Positions 61,301-64,000 of a stretch of 64,000 bases of DNA are shown here, piece by piece. The position numbers and the translations under genes are program-made. Position 1 is the stretch's first letter, and each line of letters begins with the position of its first letter. The stretch is from positions 30,157 to 94,156 of the forward strand of contig NZ_BAOL01000008.1 in NCBI RefSeq assembly GCF_000350145.1, in the 5' to 3' direction. This stretch comes from Ilumatobacter nonamiensis YM16-303 (lineage in GTDB: Bacteria; Actinomycetota; Acidimicrobiia; Acidimicrobiales; Ilumatobacteraceae). A model generated the notes under the pieces. It was given only the letters and a program-made list of their open reading frames with translations. It did no database searches and was not told where the DNA came from.

Positions 61301-62044
61301 ATGGGTGAACTCGTCACGGTCGACCTCTCCGCCTCCATCGCGACCATCACGATGGACTCGCAGCACAACCGAAACGCGCTCTCGGAGCAGCTCCTCGCGG
61401 AACTGCACGAGTGCATCGACGTGGCGGAGGAGAACGATGCGCGGGCGATCGTGCTGCGTCACGAGGGTCCTGCCTTCTGCGCAGGCGCCGATCTGAAGGA
61501 ACGTTCCGACGGTCCGCCGGACGCGACACCGTTCGTCTCCGTCCTCGAGCGGCTCATGGACACCGAGCGCCCGACGATCGCCGCGGTCGATGGCGCCGTG
61601 CGAGCCGGTGGGATCGGGCTGATGGCATCGTGCGACCTCGTCGTGGTGAACGAGGCGACGACGTTCGCGCTCACCGAGGTCCGTATCGGTGTGGCCGCTG
61701 CGATCATCTCGGTGCCCATCCTCCGACGGGTGCCGGCCGGCAAGATCGCCGCAGCCATGCTCACGGGCGAAGTGTTCGACGCGGCCGACGCCCGCTCGAT
61801 GGGCCTGGTCACCCACGTCAGCGACGACGTGACCGCAACGGTCACCACCCTGGTCGACGGTGTCCGCGCCGGCGCACCGCGCGCAGTGCGCGAGACCAAG
61901 GCGATCCTGAACACAGTGCCCGGCCAGAGCCGCGACGATGCGTTTGCTGCGATGGCCGCGCTGTCGAACGAGCTCTTCGCCGGTCCCGACGCGCAGATCG
62001 GCATGCAGGCGTTCCGTGAGAAGCGTCGCCCGACCTGGACCTGA
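61301..62044 (+). CDS. Enoyl-CoA hydratase/isomerase (crotonase) family protein
   Basis: A 247-residue crotonase-fold protein. SIATITMDSQHNRNALSEQL opens it, the first oxyanion segment is PAFCAGADLKER (about 60-71), and the second is AVDGAVRAGGIGLMASCDLVV. FALTEVRIGVAAAIISVPIL provides a Glu where the second acid of hydratases sits. The first catalytic Glu position reads Gly, as in several actinobacterial EchA paralogs of unassigned function. It stands 73 bases upstream of a long-chain acyl-CoA synthetase gene; the pair suggests acyl-CoA metabolism. Confidence 0.9.
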   Translation: MGELVTVDLSASIATITMDSQHNRNALSEQLLAELHECIDVAEENDARAIVLRHEGPAFCAGADLKERSDGPPDATPFVSVLERLMDTERPTIAAVDGAVRAGGIGLMASCDLVVVNEATTFALTEVRIGVAAAIISVPILRRVPAGKIAAAMLTGEVFDAADARSMGLVTHVSDDVTATVTTLVDGVRAGAPRAVRETKAILNTVPGQSRDDAFAAMAALSNELFAGPDAQIGMQAFREKRRPTWT

Positions 62045-62105
62045 GCCCCGTACGTCCCGGCGGGTGGCCGCCGCGACCCTTTCAGCGCCGCCCGAAGTCA
62101 CGTGC

Positions 62106-62117
62106 GACAATGGGCAC
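62106..62117 (+). promoter_or_regulatory. Leaderless-type promoter of the acyl-CoA synthetase gene
   Basis: GACAAT (62106-62111) lies 6 bases before the ATG at 62118, with no ribosome site. Confidence 0.4.
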
Positions 62118-63935
62118 ATGACGACGAGCCAGGACCTGTATGACCGCATCGACGGCAAGAACCTCGCGCATCGATTCCTCCGGAACGTGGAGCGCAACGG
62201 AGACGTCGAGGTCGTCAACTGGAAGACCAGTGCCGGCGACTGGGCCTCGAAGACGCTGAACGAGGTCGCCGACGACACCGCTCGCCTGGTCACCTCGCTG
62301 AAGGACCTCGGAGTCGGTCACGGCGACACCGTGGTGCTGATGATGCGCAACCGCGCGGAGTTCCACGCGATCGACATCGCCATCCTGTTCTGCGGCGCCA
62401 CCCCGGTGTCGATCTACAACTCCTCGGCCCCCGATCAGATCCAGTACCTCGTGAACGACTGTGGTGCCAGCGTCGCGATCCTCGAAGACGACGGCTTCCT
62501 GCAGCGCTTCGATTCCGTGCGGGACAAGATCCCGACGATCGAGCACATCGCCGTCATCGAGGCCGAAGGTGCGCGGGACGACGTCGTGCGCTACAGCGAC
62601 ATGCTCGCCGCCGATCCGGCCGACCTGGCCGCCGAAGCCGACACAGCCACCCTCGACGACAGTGCCACCATCATCTACACCTCCGGCACGACCGGTCCGC
62701 CGAAGGGGGTCATGCTGAGCCACAGCAACATCGCCTGGACGCTCGAGTCGGTCGGCCAGTCGATGCGCGACCAGACCGACATCGACGACTTCGCCGGCAA
62801 GCGCCACGTGTCCTACCTCCCGATGGCCCACGTGATGGAGCGCCTCCTCGGCCACTACTACATGGTCGATTTCGCGACCCGCATCTTCTGCTGTCCCGAG
62901 ACCGCCCAGATGCCCGCCGTGGTTCGCGAGACCAAGCCGCACGTGTTCATCGGGGTCCCGCGGGTGTGGGAGAAGATGTACGCGGGCCTCAACGCGGCAC
63001 TCGCCGCCGACCCGGAAAAGGAGAAACAGTTCAACGACGGGGTCGCCGCGGCGATCCCGATCATGGCGAAGATGACCGCCGGCACCGCCACCGATGAGGA
63101 GATCGCCACGTGGAACTTCCTCGATGAGGTCGGGTTCAACACCGTGCGCGGCCTGATCGGGCTCGACGAAGTCGAGATCGGAATCTCGGGTGCCGCACCG
63201 ATCCCGCCGGAGATCCTGGAATGGTTCCGGGCCATCGGGGTTCCGCTCAGCGAGGGCTACGGGATGAGCGAGACGACGGCGGTGCTGTCCTGGTCCGCGG
63301 CCGCCAAGCCGGGGTACGTCGGGCGGGCCGCCGTCGGCGTCGAGATGAAGATCGCCGAGGACGGCGAGGTGCTCGCCCGAGGCGGCAACATGTTCGAGGG
63401 CTACCTCGGGCTCCCCGACAAGACCGCGGAGACGATCGACGACGAGGGTTGGGTGCACACCGGGGACATCGGTGAGATCGACGACGACGGCTACCTCAAG
63501 ATCGTCGACCGCAAGAAGGAGCTGATCATCACCGCCGGCGGCAAGAACATCAGTCCCGCCAACCTCGAGGCAGCACTCAAGATGATTCCGCTCGTCGGTC
63601 AGGCGTGCGCAGTCGGCGAGAAGCGGCCGTTCGTGGCGGCGCTCGTCGTGCTCGATCCCGACGCATCCGCGTCCTGGGCGGCCGAGCGCGGCCTCGAGGG
63701 TGACGAGGCGACCATGAGCGCGCTGGCCGAGCACCCCGATGTGATCGCCGAGGTGGAAGCGGGCCTCGCCGAGGCGATGGCGGACTTCAACAACGCCGAA
63801 TCCGTCAAGAAGGTCAAGATCCTGGACGCCGAGTGGATGCCCGACACCGATCTGCTCACGCCGACGTCGAAGCTCAAGCGACGCGGCATCCTCGCCGCAT
63901 TCGAGGCCGAGATCGAAGCCCTTTACGCCAAGTGA
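62118..63935 (+). CDS. Long-chain acyl-CoA synthetase (FadD15-like)
   Basis: A 605-residue ANL ligase of the long-chain type. IIYTSGTTGPPKGVMLSHSN is the P-loop (about 189-208). YLPMAHVMERLLGHYYMV, ISGAAPIPPEILEWFRAIG, the A5 motif EGYGMSETTA, the A7 motif DEGWVHTGDIGEID, and the C-terminal linker DRKKELIITAGGKNISP are those of actinobacterial FadD15-like synthetases that feed beta-oxidation or lipid synthesis. The catalytic Lys lies in LLTPTSKLKRRGI. It probably belongs with the upstream crotonase functionally, though each gene has its own promoter. Confidence 0.93.
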   Translation: MTTSQDLYDRIDGKNLAHRFLRNVERNGDVEVVNWKTSAGDWASKTLNEVADDTARLVTSLKDLGVGHGDTVVLMMRNRAEFHAIDIAILFCGATPVSIYNSSAPDQIQYLVNDCGASVAILEDDGFLQRFDSVRDKIPTIEHIAVIEAEGARDDVVRYSDMLAADPADLAAEADTATLDDSATIIYTSGTTGPPKGVMLSHSNIAWTLESVGQSMRDQTDIDDFAGKRHVSYLPMAHVMERLLGHYYMVDFATRIFCCPETAQMPAVVRETKPHVFIGVPRVWEKMYAGLNAALAADPEKEKQFNDGVAAAIPIMAKMTAGTATDEEIATWNFLDEVGFNTVRGLIGLDEVEIGISGAAPIPPEILEWFRAIGVPLSEGYGMSETTAVLSWSAAAKPGYVGRAAVGVEMKIAEDGEVLARGGNMFEGYLGLPDKTAETIDDEGWVHTGDIGEIDDDGYLKIVDRKKELIITAGGKNISPANLEAALKMIPLVGQACAVGEKRPFVAALVVLDPDASASWAAERGLEGDEATMSALAEHPDVIAEVEAGLAEAMADFNNAESVKKVKILDAEWMPDTDLLTPTSKLKRRGILAAFEAEIEALYAK

Positions 63936-63950
63936 GCGTGACCGCTGGGG

Positions 63951-64000
63951 TCAGGCGATCAGGCGGTAGCCGACACCGCGCGAGGTGATGATCAGCTTCG
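63951..64000 (-). CDS. Response regulator, OmpR/PhoB-type, 3' tip (runs off the window)
   Basis: Only the last 16 codons are visible, reading KLIITSRGVGYRLIA and stop. The R-G-V-G-Y-R-L sequence is the wing of the winged-helix DNA-binding domain that closes OmpR/PhoB-type response regulators. The rest of the gene lies beyond the window. It converges on the acyl-CoA synthetase gene with a 15-base gap. Confidence 0.75.
   Translation of the reverse strand, partial: KLIITSRGVGYRLIA

Noticed and set aside
62082..63734. 550-residue minus-strand frame
   Set aside because: Shadow of the acyl-CoA synthetase, which has all ANL motifs on the plus strand.

Overview
The window is high-GC chromosomal DNA (average clearly above 60 %) from an actinobacterium. 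TANNNT -10 hexamers lie 6-9 bases upstream of many ATG/GTG starts (leaderless transcripts), F420-type enzymes are present, and the housekeeping order recO / uppS and the single-chain glycyl-tRNA synthetase fit Actinomycetota. The catabolic gene content recalls marine Acidimicrobiia such as Ilumatobacter; that placement is inference, not a database result. No rRNA, tRNA, CRISPR array, complete insertion sequence or prophage was found.

Layout. 1-5 kb: 5' part of glutamate synthase gltB, then yqeY, a crotonase and a small DUF4190 membrane protein. 4.7-11.6 kb: FMN 2-hydroxyacid oxidase, LysR and GntR regulators, a VOC protein and aconitase. 11.6-17.3 kb: choline-sulfatase betC overlapping trpA, trpB, a CstB-like persulfide dioxygenase-rhodanese fusion and trpF. 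17.3-27.7 kb: PPK2 kinase, SDR, FUSC membrane protein, TmrB-like P-loop protein, two VOC proteins, a DHFR-like reductase, a DUF1707 protein, a CorC-type CBS transporter and a P-type cation ATPase.

28-49.4 kb is accessory catabolic DNA. A ten-gene minus-strand run (TetR, SDR, acetoacetate-decarboxylase-like, esterase, SnoaL-like, F420-type, SDR, amidohydrolase, SDR, cyclase), mostly joined by 4-base overlaps, faces a plus-strand run (luciferase-like monooxygenase, lipocalin-like, SDR, carboxylesterase). Next comes an SDR/CoA-ligase cassette between two direct copies of the 3' end of a zinc dehydrogenase gene, one a decayed fragment. A SnoaL-VOC-dehydrogenase operon follows under a divergent TetR gene with a perfect palindromic operator on its promoter, then a hydrolase and a homogentisate-dioxygenase-like cupin facing a GntR regulator.

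49.4-64 kb is mostly housekeeping: trpC, an ABM-type monooxygenase, glyS, an AbiEi/DUF559 nuclease-like gene, a VWA lipoprotein, recO, a catalytically degenerate UppS paralog, uppS, dinG, two small proteins, fbaA, a crotonase, a long-chain acyl-CoA synthetase and the 3' tip of an OmpR-type response regulator. The most unusual structure is a roughly 105-bp bipartite palindrome present three times (2.9, 52.0 and 53.1 kb). Two copies bracket the DUF559 gene and one of them supplies its stop codon.
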